A DNA stretch of 64,000 nucleotides from Pogostemon cablin (lineage: Eukaryota > Streptophyta > Magnoliopsida > Lamiales > Lamiaceae), in the NCBI GenBank assembly GCA_023678885.1, contig CM043013.1:10634791-10698790 (forward strand), read 5' to 3'. This document shows, one piece after another, positions 23,501 through 34,201 of this stretch. Under the pieces are notes generated by a model. The model saw only the letters and a list, made by a program, of their open reading frames with translations. It had not been told where the DNA came from and did no database searches. The position numbers were made by a program, and so were the translations under genes. The stretch's first letter is position 1, and every line of letters starts with the position of its first letter.

Positions 23501-24466
23501 ATGCGATAGATATTAAAGGATGGGGAACATAAGTCGGAGAGATGAGATGCCACTTCAGCCAAGTATTGTTGTTGAGATCTTCGATGTATGGGGGATCGAT
23601 TTTATGGGGCCTTTTCCCCCATCTAATGGATTTCTTTACATCCTTTTAGCAGTGAATTATGTTTCTAAGTGGGTGGAAGCCATTTCCACTCGCGTGAATG
23701 ATTCAAGGACTATTTTATCTTTCTTGAAGAAATATATCTTTGCCCGTTATGGAGTTCCTAGAGCACTAGTAAGTGATGGAGGTACTCACTTCGTCAATAA
23801 GCTTCTTAAAAAGGTTCTCAAAGATTATGGAGTCAAGCATAGGATTACTACACCCTATCACCCTCAAGCGAATGGGCAAGCCGAAGTCTTCAACCGACAA
23901 GTGAAGCAAGTTTTGGAAAAGGTAGTCGGTACCAATAGGAAGGATTGGGCTATGAAGCTCGATGAAGTTTTATGGGGGTTCCGGACTACTTATAAGACAG
24001 TGTTTGATATGTCACCGTATCAAATTGTCTATGGAAAGCCGTGCCACTTACCCGTAGAGATTCATCATAAAGCTTTTTGGGCATTGAGGAGTTTGAACTT
24101 GTCTTAAAGGATCAAAAGGAGTTGAGGATGACTCATATCAATCAATTAGATGAGTTCAGAAATTGTGCTTACAAGAATTCGGAGATCTTTAAGGAGAGAA
24201 TAAAGAAATGGCATGATTCAAAGATCTCATACTAGGAGTTCAAGCAAGGTGATGAGGTATTACTTTTTAACTCTCGTTTGAAGCTCTTCGCAGAAAAATT
24301 GAAATCGAAGTGGACAGGGCCGTTCATTATCCATAGAGCCTGCGGAGGGGGGAGTTTTGAGCTTATGGACAAAGATAGGGATATTATCACGGCGAATGGG
24401 CATCGATTGAAGCATTACAAGTTGTCGGATGATGCTTGCATCGTCTTTGAAGATACCTTGCGCTAG
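20531..24466 (+). pseudogene. Athila-A protease, reverse transcriptase, RNase H and integrase (broken)
   Basis: Would process the polyprotein, copy element RNA and integrate the DNA. The longest open piece (20531-21598) holds the aspartic protease with CDLGTSINL near 20907 and LGRPFLAT near 21133. A stop at 21596 and frame changes near 21905, 22281 and 24100 break the rest. Reverse transcriptase (about 21650-22340) has FLDGYSGYNQI. Its catalytic MDD box at 22276-22285 is destroyed by a one-base deletion. RNase H follows (22338-22979; stops 22755, 22977, 22992). Integrase (23004-24466) keeps a zinc-finger remnant, a D at GIDFMGP, SDGGTHF and the downstream E in GQAEVFN, with a stop at 23514. 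Several stops are TGG-to-TAG or CAA/CAG-to-TAA/TAG changes. Confidence 0.88.
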
Positions 24467-24610
24467 TTTGGTACCATCGTGACTGTCGGACGTTAAACAT
24501 GAGCGCCTATTGGGGGGCTTTCCCTCCCATTTTATTGCTTTATTTTCTTTGGTGTGAGTAAAATTTTTTTATATTTGACGTGCTTATTATTCGAAAATTA
24601 CATCTCTTTG

Positions 24611-24651
24611 CAAACTTAATTTCCACTATAGTTTCTACTAAGTTTGGGAGG
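24611..24651 (+). promoter_or_regulatory. Internal polypurine-tract-like site with inverted repeat
   Basis: CAAACTT (24611-24617) and AAGTTTG (24640-24646) form a 7-bp inverted repeat with a 22-base loop, and AAGTTTGGGAGG resembles the true polypurine tract before the 3' LTR. Athila-B has the same arrangement at 40224-40266. The function is inferred. Confidence 0.5.
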
Positions 24652-24956
24652 TGTGATATACTTACCTCACATAGCACGGATAGTATAATATTTTCTTTGT
24701 AACGTTTGCTAGGGGAGTTAATTTTTTGCGATATATTAAAACTTTAGCCGGTTTTGATGCATCGATTTTTTTACAATTTGTCTAGTGTTTAGTGATGTTT
24801 TGTTTTTTAGTGTCATTGCGGAGTTACACTTGATGTTATATGGTATGAAAGTGGTTCTCGAGCTTAAAAATTTCTATCTTGATACTTGATGTTGTCCTAT
24901 AGTTTCATTGTTGCAGGGAAATACGAGAAAATGTATGAAGTTTATGGAGTTCGAGA

Positions 24957-25405
24957 GGTTGTTCGACCATGCTGTTTGATCGAGCAATGGTCGAACAAAA
25001 TGCGTAATTCTTCCAGTAGGGTTGTTCGACCTGGATAAGGTTGTTCGACTAAATTGGAAAGTCAAATGGAAGTCGAAAAAATGTGCAAATTTTTCCAGAG
25101 AGTTTGTTCGACTTGGACTCTGCCGCTCAACCAAGATGCCGTAGTCGAGCAACGGTCGAACAAAATGTGCAAATTCTTCCATAGAGTTCGTTTGACTAAG
25201 TAATGGTTGCTCGACCATAAGTGTGAAGTTGAACGAAGGTCGAGTGGGAAAGAGGAGAACAGGGGGCGCGACTGGGCAGGTTGTTCGACTCCTCACACCT
25301 GTTCGACCAATAAATTTTGGTCGAACGGAGGTCGAACGACACCCATTTTAAAAGGAAATCTCAGGTTGCTCGACTTAAAACCCTTATTTGACAAATCCTC
25401 TTAAG
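24957..25405 (+). repeat. Palindromic TCGACC array upstream of ORF2
   Basis: The LTR motif recurs here many times (GTTGTTCGACC, GGTCGAACA, TTGCTCGACC). It includes the longer shared unit AAAATGTGCAAA...CCAGAGAG...TTGTTCGACTTGGA also found in the LTR array. It is followed at 25427-25436 by TTTTAAAAGG. Confidence 0.75.
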
Positions 25406-25426
25406 TTGAAAGGAGCCTGGAGTCAG

Positions 25427-25436
25427 TTTTAAAAGG
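25427..25436 (+). promoter_or_regulatory. TATA-like box before ORF2
   Basis: TTTTAAAAGG lies after the palindromic array and 206 bases before the first ATG of ORF2. The identical ten bases occupy the same place in Athila-B (40755-40764). The leader from here to 25642 contains no ATG. Promoter function is inferred. Confidence 0.4.
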
Positions 25437-25641
25437 TCAGTTTTCATTCCGTTTGACATACACCCGTCACCCTTTCTCGAGCACTGATTCCAAACTGTAA
25501 GTTTTTCTTCCAAACTCTTCCCTACACTTTAATCCTCCATTCCACACACTTGCATATCCAAATTCGAGGGATCTTAAGTCCGATTTAGGGCAAGAATAAA
25601 ATTTTTTGGGGATTTTTCGTCATTTGCACTACATACACACC

Positions 25642-27678
25642 ATGTCAAGCAAAGGTATGTTTCTTCTCACTTTTTACTCTTGAATTGTAGTGATAATGCT
25701 TAGTGAAGAATGGGTGAGTGAATTCGTGCTAGTTTTGGTTAGATTTGATTGTTGAATTGTTGAAGTTCTTATTCGAATTTGCACTTGAATTTTCATGGTT
25801 CGATTTACGTTGAATTGTGGAATTTCTATGAAATTGATGGTGTGTTTAGTATGGTCTTGAAGTTAATTTCGATTTATATATATGAGCTCATTGAATTTAA
25901 GTGTTGTTGTGGTGCAATTGAGAGGGGAAGATGATCATGCTAGATTTTTGGTTGAAGTTTATGTGACATGAAAGCATGTGTGTGTGGAGAAGTGATAAGA
26001 CTAAAGGAGTTTCCATTATTCTTGATTGAAATTGTTGAGGTATAGTGCAAATAATGATTGAATGAACACTTGAGGTTGAGATTGATTGAATCACATGAAT
26101 TTGAAGTCTTGAGTAGGATTCATGCTAGTCTAGGTTGTGTATATTTATCTCTTTTGGTATGTATTGAAGTACTGTTCTTGTAGGAAAAGAGATTGCTTCA
26201 TCATCCAAAAGAAAGGGACCTAGGTCGCCTTCGCTTGGAGAGATAGTCAAGAAAATGAGGATGGAGAAGAGGAGGCCATCCGACTATAGGCTGAAAATTC
26301 CAAATTGGAAGGAGAAGAAGGATCTTTGGACTGCAATAGCGCAAAAGATCACAAGGACGCGGTATCAGGATGACTATGCTATGAGGGAAATGAATATTCT
26401 CACCGACATTCGTTGAATGTTCGATCTGGTGGGCATTACTTGGTTTATAGAGATGAAGAGAGAGACCTATTTCCACATAACTGCAGAGGTCTTATGCACG
26501 TTAAGGATTGAGCGTGGAGATTGATACCATTCTTATGGTATTCGGTTGCAGATTGGCGGGCAAGAACAGATAATATGGGCCCGAGAGTTTAATGAATTGA
26601 TTAGCTGTGAGAATGAGTCGGATGTGGAGCATAATGACTTCAAGCTGGATGAGTCTTGGAGAGCTATTACGGGGAGGCAAGAGCGTTATAATTCAAATAC
26701 TTCCCAGGTTGCTTTCATTCACAACCCCGTGATCGCTTACATGGACAGAATTTTGAGCAACACGCTGTTTGCTAGGTCCGAAGGAAGTTGCATTCCGAGG
26801 GGAGAGTTGTACATGTTATGGTGCATGCTTCATGGAGTTCACTTCAACGTAGCAGCATACTTTTTCAATATGCTGCACAAGTTCACGACTCATGGATTTC
26901 AGCGCGTGAACATCAGAGGACTCATCACCTTGATCGCTGAGTACTATAGAGTCGATTTGAGCAGGCACAGGCCTATCCGAGGGGATTCGAACTTGATCCT
27001 GGCATCATGTATGATGATGGGGCTGATTGGGCGGCTAGATGATACTTGGATGTTCATCCGAGGAAAGAATCCTAGTACGTTCAGCTTTTCACTGGTGATT
27101 ATTGATCTCACTACAGTTAGAATCAACAACAATTTATTGATGAATACCACGGAGCACACGACGATCTCAGAGACGTGCTTGGAAAGGGGAGATTGGAGGC
27201 TCCTTGCTGATATGCGGGGTCATGGGATCGTCTTAGATGAGGATATGGTTCTGATAGGAGATCTGGCTGACTTTGTAGAGGAGGAGCTGCAGCCACCACC
27301 TATTTTTATTATCCGGGGATTGATATGCCCCCGGTGCAGCCTCAGCAGCCTCAGGAGCAAGGGTTTTTCGAGCCACCACCACAGCCACTGCCACATCAAG
27401 ATTATTGGGCAGCTCAGGATCAGTTTTATCGGGAGCAGTTTCGATTGATGCACGAGCACTTCGCTATGCTGAATGCAAACCAGCAAGAAACAAATAGACA
27501 GCTGGCGCTTGCGAATACTAACTATGCTGCACTCAATGCGCGTTATGATGCCATGGATGGGCGGTTGAGGCAGATGTATGATCATGGGCGCTTGATGGAT
27601 AGGAATATCAGTGATCTACATAGAGCGTTTGATCGATGGCGTGAGGATGATGAGGATGATGATGCTCCGGAGGAGTAG
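25642..27678 (+). pseudogene. Athila-A ORF2 (env-position ORF), spliced and broken
   Basis: This is the extra ORF after integrase that marks Athila-like elements; its role is unknown and the env label is positional only. The first ATG begins a 13-nt exon ending at a GTATGT donor (25655). An acceptor TTCTTGTAG ends at 26183 and the frame continues from 26184. Stops occur at 26414 and 26522. A frameshift near 27300-27320 leads into the last piece (27325-27678), which is Pro/Gln-rich, then a coiled-coil-like stretch ending in an acidic tail. The central part (NPV..Y, SNT, ELY, IRGLITLIA, VDL) is homologous to Athila-B ORF2. No signal peptide or convincing membrane anchor is seen. Confidence 0.7.
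25655..26183 (+). other. Putative intron in Athila-A ORF2
   Basis: 529 bases, AT-rich, with a strong plant donor (AAAG|GTATGT) and acceptor (TTCTTGTAG|G). Removing it keeps one reading frame from the first ATG into the conserved ORF2 body. Confidence 0.6.
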
Positions 27679-29027
27679 ATTTGCTAGGTCTTTTATATTG
27701 TCTGATTCTTCTCATCCCCATTCTCTTTTACACTTTACAGGTGGAGACTTGATGGATGTGGGTGTAGTGTGTGATTTATGTGTGAGTGGCATGTATTGAT
27801 TTTGATGATGATTGATTGATTAATTGTTGGGAGATGTGTACATGGATTTACGACCGATGATGATTGTTCGTGTTATGCATGTGTCTTATTTTGATGCATG
27901 TTGATTTGTTGATGACGAGCATGTTCTATTTTACTTGTAGTTCATAGAAAATTGATATTGATTGCATGCTTTGAAGAGTGCTTAGGATTCTATTACCCAT
28001 GTGAGGATTTGAGCCTTTTAATCGTACTATACGCATCATAGTTTATTCTTGAGAGTCATTTTTATACTCGCATTCTAGAACTTGACTTGGAGTATTGTTT
28101 GAAGTCTATAATTGATAGATGCTAGGAAATGATCTTAGGCCATTGTTGTCAATTGAGTCACTTAGTCAAATTTATCCTACCTTATTATATGATTATCATC
28201 GGAAGCCCTTTTGAGCCTTTAAGTTTTTTTCTTTGGCAAGCCATTGATAAATAACCGTTTATCTTGTTGAGCTTTGAACACCTATTACTAGTAAAGAGTG
28301 GAGGTAAATGAATGGTATATGAAGTTTTGAAGAGAAACAGGAAAGAGTGATTTGGTGTAGTAAGAATCAAGAGACAAGAGGTTAAATCTTGCAAGGGATA
28401 GTGCCTAACACCGGTATCTCTAATGCTAGAAAGGGTAGTGCTCAAAACTGGTACTCTTATACTTGAAGAAAATCGGAATTGGTATTCCACTGCGAAGAAA
28501 GAAGGTTGATCCAAGTAAAGATGGAGGAAGCATATATTGAAGTGATCATAAGAAAGAAGAAGGAGAGAAGAAGGAAGCTGTTGAAAAGCAAATATCCAAG
28601 GTACTTCTTTGCTAGTAATTTAGTTACTTATCTATATTCTCCTACCTTTACCAAAGAGCCAACGTTACAACCTATATGCAAGTCCTTTATGATCCTAGTA
28701 TTGAAGTAGTTATAGATGAATTTTTGAGACCCTTGTCAAGCTTATGGTTACGCGAGTATATGAATTAAAATTAAGTGTCGATACTTACCCATAAAGTGTA
28801 CATCTTTTACACTTGAGAGAGAGAGAGTAAACACTTACCCGTGAGCTAGATGACTTAACACTCATAGAAGTATTGTGATCGATTGATGTTTTTAATGAAT
28901 GAAAGGTATGATGGATTGCATGACTTGAATTGATATAATTACATGTGTTAGGATAGGTTGTGCTTGATCTCGTGATTATACTCTCTGGATTTGTTTTGAT
29001 TTTTGTTGCCTCGGGACGAGCAACATG
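27679..29027 (+). other. Athila-A 3' non-coding region
   Basis: About 1.35 kb between ORF2 and the polypurine tract with no domain-bearing frame. It includes a GA run near 28816-28828 and ends in a CGGGACGAGCAACATG stretch typical of the region before the polypurine tract in this lineage. Confidence 0.6.
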
Positions 29028-29041
29028 TAAGTTTGGGGGTT
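29028..29041 (+). other. Athila-A polypurine tract
   Basis: TAAGTTTGGGGGTT lies directly before the TGATGAGAG start of the 3' LTR, the expected place for plus-strand priming. Confidence 0.75.
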
Positions 29042-30594
29042 TGATGAGAGTGTAAATTCACGTATTTTATGTTCTGATTTACATGAAAATTGAGTATGAT
29101 TGAGTCTTTTATTGAGATGAATCGGTATGTTTATAGAAAAGTCACGAATCAGAGGGTACAAGGGCTTTTGAGCATATTTGTACAGGAAAACAGATAGAAG
29201 TGCCCGGAATTGGAAGACATGATTTTTGAAGCAATTTTTTAAGGCCGTTCGACCTCAAGACCTTGTTCGACCATTATCACTTTGGTCGAACAAGGTGCCA
29301 AGTCGAGCAGAATACACAAATTCGTCCAGAGAGCTTGCTCAACTTGGAGATGTTGCTCGACCAGAATCATCTTGGTCTAGCAGATGAGTGAAGTCGAAAA
29401 AAATATGCAAAAACTTACAGAGAGCTTGCTCGACCATTGCTCGAGTTGAAGGCCTTGCTCGACCAGTCCAGGCTTGGTCGAACGGATTCTCGCTACTTCT
29501 ATTTATGGTAATTTCGGATGTCTTTACCAAATTTGACGTGTGCTTCAAGCAAAAGCCCATTCTAAGCCCATAAGGAGGTTCCATGAGTATAAAAGAAGAG
29601 CTTTCGCAGGAGAAAAAGGGACACACATCATTCATCATCCATCCATCACCGAAACCCTACCATCATCCGAAGGAGTCGTGAAGAGAGGTTCGTCTGACGC
29701 GTCAAGTAAGATCATACCAATTAACCATGATTGTTCTTAGATCAGTCATGGGCTAGAACCACTCCGGTAGTTCTAGGGTAATGAAAGTTTTATGAGTTAA
29801 TTAAATTTCCATGTGTAAACTCCGTACAACACTACTTGTGGTTTATTTTATATAAGATTGTGCCTTTTCAATTCATACTCACGGTCATTTTGTGCATCAT
29901 TAACTATTATGTAGAGTCTTAATACATATCTAGGTTATTGATTGAGTGCGTTCACCGCTGAGCAGGATTACATGTTATAATTCTAAGTGAAGAGATTTCA
30001 AAGTCTTATTAGAACTATCTTATATAGATACTTGTTAGTTGAATATTATTCGGGTTAATAAGTAGGATAAAGAGTATAACTTCATAGTACCTATAAAGGG
30101 AGATCATATCGGGTTAGAGTACTAAGTGCACGGAAAATAATTGATACTGATAGTACCTAGAAAGGGGGGTGAATTATATCTCTTGCTCCGAGGATATTCA
30201 CACGTATCATACGCATGTTTGCTTGTGTCTATAGAGTGAACTTGCATAGTTTAATTATGCATACATAGATCACAAGGCATAGTCGAACATCAATACATGA
30301 AAAGAAAATTAATAAATAAAACTGGATGCCCGAAGAACTACCTAATTTCATACTTGATCACCACCGTATTTTCTCTATTGCTTGTTTATTTGATTTGCTA
30401 TTTAAGTTATTCGTTATTTAATTTTGTAACAATTCCAAATTAATTTGCCAAACATAATCTTAATTAATTAGAATATAATTAAATTGATAACAATCCGTCC
30501 CTTGGGTACGATAATTACTTGGTCACCTATCGAGACTACAATTGATATCCTTCATACTTGGGGATTATATTGTGTGTTGAGAAAACTCTCATCA
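29042..30594 (+). repeat. Athila-A 3' LTR
   Basis: 1553 bp, TGATGAGAGT...ACTCTCATCA, with a perfect 10-bp terminal inverted repeat. The palindromic array is at 29245-29486 and the TATA box at 29588-29594. It lacks the MITE found in the 5' LTR. It abuts the 5' leader of the neighbouring copia element with no intervening copia LTR. Confidence 0.9.
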
Positions 30595-30667
30595 CCCCTC
30601 CAGCCATATTTGTCAAATCTTATTTCTCTACTATTTCTCAAACACTATAGCCTCTTCCTCTTTTGCC

Positions 30668-32396
30668 ATGGCTGCGCCTAATGCTGATCCTCTCCCTATT
30701 ACCATAATGATCAATATGACCCCGATCAAACTCGATGGTACCAACTATCTCCCATGGCGTCGCCAAATCATTCACATGGCAGAATGTTTCGATCTTATGA
30801 GTTTTCTAAAAAAATCAATGATTGTTCATTTTCCTACTATGACGTCGAAAGCCGGCATTGAAACTTCTGACCCAGCGTATACAGCCTGGAAATTGAAAGA
30901 CAGAAAGCTTCTCAGTGTTATGTATACGTCTATATCCCCGGATGCTGCATTTGAAGTCATTGATTCATCCACTTCTATTGACGCTTGGACCACTCTTGAG
31001 GCCGTTTATTCTTCGGCCTTTCGTCAACATAAGTTACGAGAGGAACTGTAGTCACTTCATCGTGGTGAGTCATCAGTTGATGAATATGGTTAGAAGTTCA
31101 AGTTTATATGCGATCAATTACATGCTATTGGTCGTCTTGTGGATGAATCCGATAAAACTCACTTATTTTTGAGGGGATTGGGCGTGCAGTTTGCTAACTT
31201 TGCAGATACCCGGATGGCTTTTACTCCAATTCCGTGCTTTGGAGACTTGTTGAGTCAGGCAAAACAGTACGACCTTATGATTCGTTCCATGGAGAGCTCG
31301 CCCGCTCAAGCCGCGTTTACAGCAGATCGCACTGGCTCTTTAAATCGAGGTTCATCGCATGGCCGTGGCTCGAACTATGGAGGTCAGTCGTACTCGGGCC
31401 GTCAACCTACCAATAGCCGTGGTTTAAATTTCAGTAAGGGGCACAATTCTGGTCGTGGTTATTTTTCAAGTGGTCAACGAGGTGGCAGTCCTTTTGGAGG
31501 TTCGACTAACTCGAACAATGGGGGGCGCCGCACTTACATTCCCCATTGCCAGATTTGTAGGGAGGATCATTATGCAGACAAGTGTCCTCAATTCATCTCT
31601 GCTCGTAATGCTATGTCATCTGCAAATTTGGCTCAGGCATTCTCTTCTTCGTGTAAAGTCTCTGATCCTACTCCTGATTTGTACCTTGATTCGGGTGCTT
31701 CTGCTCATATGACTAACCAACCTGCTGCACTATACTCTTTCGAGCCTTATTCTAGTAATGGTAAAGTCATTATTGGTAATGGCAACAATTTACATATTTT
31801 GCATATTGGTTCTCGGGACTTATCTGCTAATGTTAAATTGTTGGATGTTCTGGTGGTCCCTCATATTACCAAGAACCTTTTGTCTATCAGTAAATTGACC
31901 TCCGACTTTCCTGTTGATGTTATATTTTCTGATAATTTTTTTACGATTCAGAACCGAGTGACAAAACAAATTTTGGGCCAGGGCAAATGTGATAAGGGTC
32001 TATACTTGCTTGATAAGGGGATTCCCTCGTTGGTGGCAGCTATTCGGAATACAAAGTTGAAAGCTAGTTTTGATTTGTGGCACTTAAGCCTAGGGCATGT
32101 CCCATTTTCAGTTATCACTTTATTGAATAAACTTGGTCACCTATCTGTTACTTCTGTTTCGCTAAATTCTAGTATTTATTCCTCTTGCCATTTAGCAAAG
32201 AGTAAGAAATTACCTTTTCAGTTGAATGACAAACGTGCTGAGAATGTTTTGGATATGATACATTGTGATCTATGGGGTCCTGCACCTGTTTCTACATCTG
32301 CTGGATTTCGTTACTATGTTGTCTTTGTGGATGATTACTCAAGATTTTCGTGGATTTATCCTTTACGCACTAAATCTGAATTTTTTGATATATTAG
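30668..32396 (+). pseudogene. Copia-1, left part: gag, protease, start of integrase
   Basis: The Ty1/copia order is gag, protease, integrase, then reverse transcriptase. Gag starts at the ATG at 30668 with LDGTNYLPWRRQI near residues 20-32. Stops at 31049 and 31091 break it, but the frame is otherwise continuous to 32396. The zinc knuckle CQIC-RED-H-YADK-C has three rather than four residues between the second Cys and His. Protease has LDSGASAHMT. Integrase has its His pair (HLSLGH), a damaged Cys pair, and the first catalytic Asp (HCDLWGP). The frame is cut at the Athila-B insertion and resumes at 46303. No 5' LTR or primer site remains upstream: only 73 bases separate gag from the Athila-A LTR. 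Confidence 0.85.
32392..32396 (+). other. Athila-B target-site duplication, left copy
   Basis: ATTAG directly precedes the TGATTGTC start of the 5' LTR and is repeated at 46298-46302 after the 3' LTR. Confidence 0.9.
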
Positions 32397-32606
32397 TGAT
32401 TGTCGTTATTTTCACCTAGATTTTAGTTCCTTTTTGTGTGTATTTTTCGTATTGTTTTATCCGTATTTTTGTGTATTTTGGTGGTGTTATGTGTTTTCAT
32501 AGGAATGTGTGAGAATGATCTTAAACATATATATAACAGGTGAAAATGGAGTAAAAATAAAGACGGAAGATCAAACAAAGAAGAAGAAACATAGGTGCAA
32601 GAACAC

Positions 32607-32925
32607 GGTCGGCCGTGCTGGCAACACGGCTCGTGTTGCAGCAAACGGCCCGTGTGCCAGACACGGGCCTGTCCAGAATGGTCGTGCGGCGGCATCTATT
32701 TATCCAACACGACCACCTTTTGGCCGTGTTGTGGGGCACGACCCGTGTTGCGGAGCACGGCCCGTGTGCCAGACACGGGCCTGTAAGCGGAGGCCGTGCG
32801 GCGATGTCTAGGCATTCAACACGGCCACCCTTTGGCCCTGCGACGCAGAACGACTCGTGTGCCGCATGCCCTGACATGACACGACCCGTGCTACGTAGCA
32901 CGACTCGTGTCGGCACCAGAACAGG
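32607..32925 (+). repeat. Palindromic CACGRCYCGTG array in the Athila-B LTR
   Basis: About 320 bp, GC- and CpG-rich in AT-rich surroundings, with repeated imperfect palindromes such as CACGGCTCGTG, CACGACCCGTG, CACGGCCCGTG and CACGACTCGTG. It is organised as roughly 115-125-bp degenerate units (GTGCGGCG...CAACACGRCCACCTTTTGGCC). It ends about 40 bases before the LTR TATA box. The same array is in the 3' LTR (44854-45172), with a related one at 40497-40742. Confidence 0.85.
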
Positions 32926-32962
32926 ATATTTTTTATAATTCTTCTAGAAGATCTCCATGGGG

Positions 32963-32970
32963 TATAAATA
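32963..32970 (+). promoter_or_regulatory. Athila-B LTR TATA box
   Basis: TATAAATA within GGGGTATAAATACCCC, itself an inverted repeat, conserved in both LTRs. Confidence 0.65.
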
Positions 32971-34053
32971 CCCCTCCATTCAGATTTTATAGGAGAGATC
33001 CGAAATTCTACTGTTCACACACACCTCACACACCATTCCTTTGATTTCACACCATATTCTCCATCCCATTCATCCATTTTGAGATCTATATCATCTCTCC
33101 ATAATTTCCTCCATCCAAATCAAGTGAAGAAGCAAGGAAGCTTGGGTGATCACCAAAGGAAGAAGGGAGATTCAATTGGATCCATTTCCAAGGGAGTTTT
33201 CATTCCAATTTTGTGTTAATTCTTTAGTTTATCATGATTTGTAAGAATTATAATGTCTATGTTATGGATCTTATGAAGCTTATAAGCTAATCTCCCTTGT
33301 GAGATTAGCAACATGAAGGTTGTTGGTTAATTTGTGGATCTATGTAATTAAATTCATATGTTGATGGGGATATTTGATTTTCTATCATTGGTGCTTATAT
33401 ATCTTGAGATCTATGATGTTTTGTGTGTTTGATTGTTCTAATTATATGATTAGATTGAGAAATCAATTATGTGCTTAGGATAGTCAAGTGAATCATTTCA
33501 TCAAACACCTCATGTGCATTATAGATGGTAAAGTGATTGAGAAGTCCTTTATTATTTAGAACCCTTTGATGGAACATGTGATTAGTTAGATTGAGAAGTC
33601 AATTGATTATATGAAGGGATTCTATAATTGAACTTAGTACCTAGTTGGAATAGTTTAATTTAGAACCAACCTTTGAGCTATTTTGAGATTGTGCAAATGA
33701 TCTACATCCTATTCATTTTGAGAGGAAGTTTAGGTGGTATATGTGTTGGCCCTTAGTCTTAACCCTTGATACATATGAGTTTAATGCGTGAATCCATAAG
33801 TTACCACTTCAATAGTGTTGTTAATCTCACTTCTACTCAATTTGAAAAACCACTCATTCATCATTTTTATCTTGTTATTTGATTATTGTTTGTCTACTTT
33901 CATTTAATTACTTGTTACCCAAACCATCCATCTATGATTCGTTTCTATAAAATCGTGATAAACGTGATATCGCTTAAGTGCTAGCATCGACCTCCCTGTG
34001 GTTCGATAAATTCTTGAATTGGTCAACCCGACTACAAGTTATGGCTAATCAAA

Positions 34054-34070
34054 TGGCGCCGTTGCCGGGG
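34054..34070 (+). other. Athila-B primer-binding site (tRNA-Asp type)
   Basis: TGGCGCCGTTGCCGGGG starts two bases after the LTR. It is complementary to the 3' end of plant tRNA-Asp (GTC), the usual primer for Athila/Tat elements. Confidence 0.88.
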
Positions 34071-34201
34071 AGGTAACGGTTGCTAGTAGCTTAAAGAAGG
34101 AACGTTTAGAGCGATCTTACTAGAGACATTTTTTTTCTTGTATTTATTATTTGTACTTTGCTTTGAAAATATTGTTCTAACTTCTTTTATTTTGAAGGTG
34201 T

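Larger units (their letters stand above)
16550..30594 (+). mobile_element. Athila-A: decayed Athila-like Ty3/gypsy retrotransposon
   Basis: A 14.0-kb element with the order LTR, tRNA-Asp-type primer site, gag, protease, reverse transcriptase/RNase H, integrase, ORF2, polypurine tract, LTR. That order, with an extra ORF after integrase, defines the Athila-like lineage. Coding regions carry many stops and frameshifts, mostly explained by C-to-T or G-to-A changes, so it is not autonomous. By eye the LTRs differ by roughly 5% over the comparable part. No target duplication was found: the left flank reads CATAC and the right flank CCCCT. Confidence 0.88.
32397..34051 (+). repeat. Athila-B 5' LTR
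   Basis: 1655 bp, TGATTGTCG...GGCTAATCA with a 5-bp terminal inverted repeat TGATT/AATCA. A GC-rich CACG/CGTG array lies at about 32607-32925, followed by a TATA box (TATAAATA) at 32963-32970. Confidence 0.95.

Noticed and set aside
27220..27585. Minus-strand frame of 121 codons in Athila-A ORF2
   Set aside because: Antisense to a low-complexity Pro/Gln-rich coding stretch; no domain.
32521..32938. Several open frames over the Athila-B LTR array on both strands (also at 44768-45185)
   Set aside because: They are a by-product of the GC-rich palindromic array. They overlap one another in many frames and have no domain.
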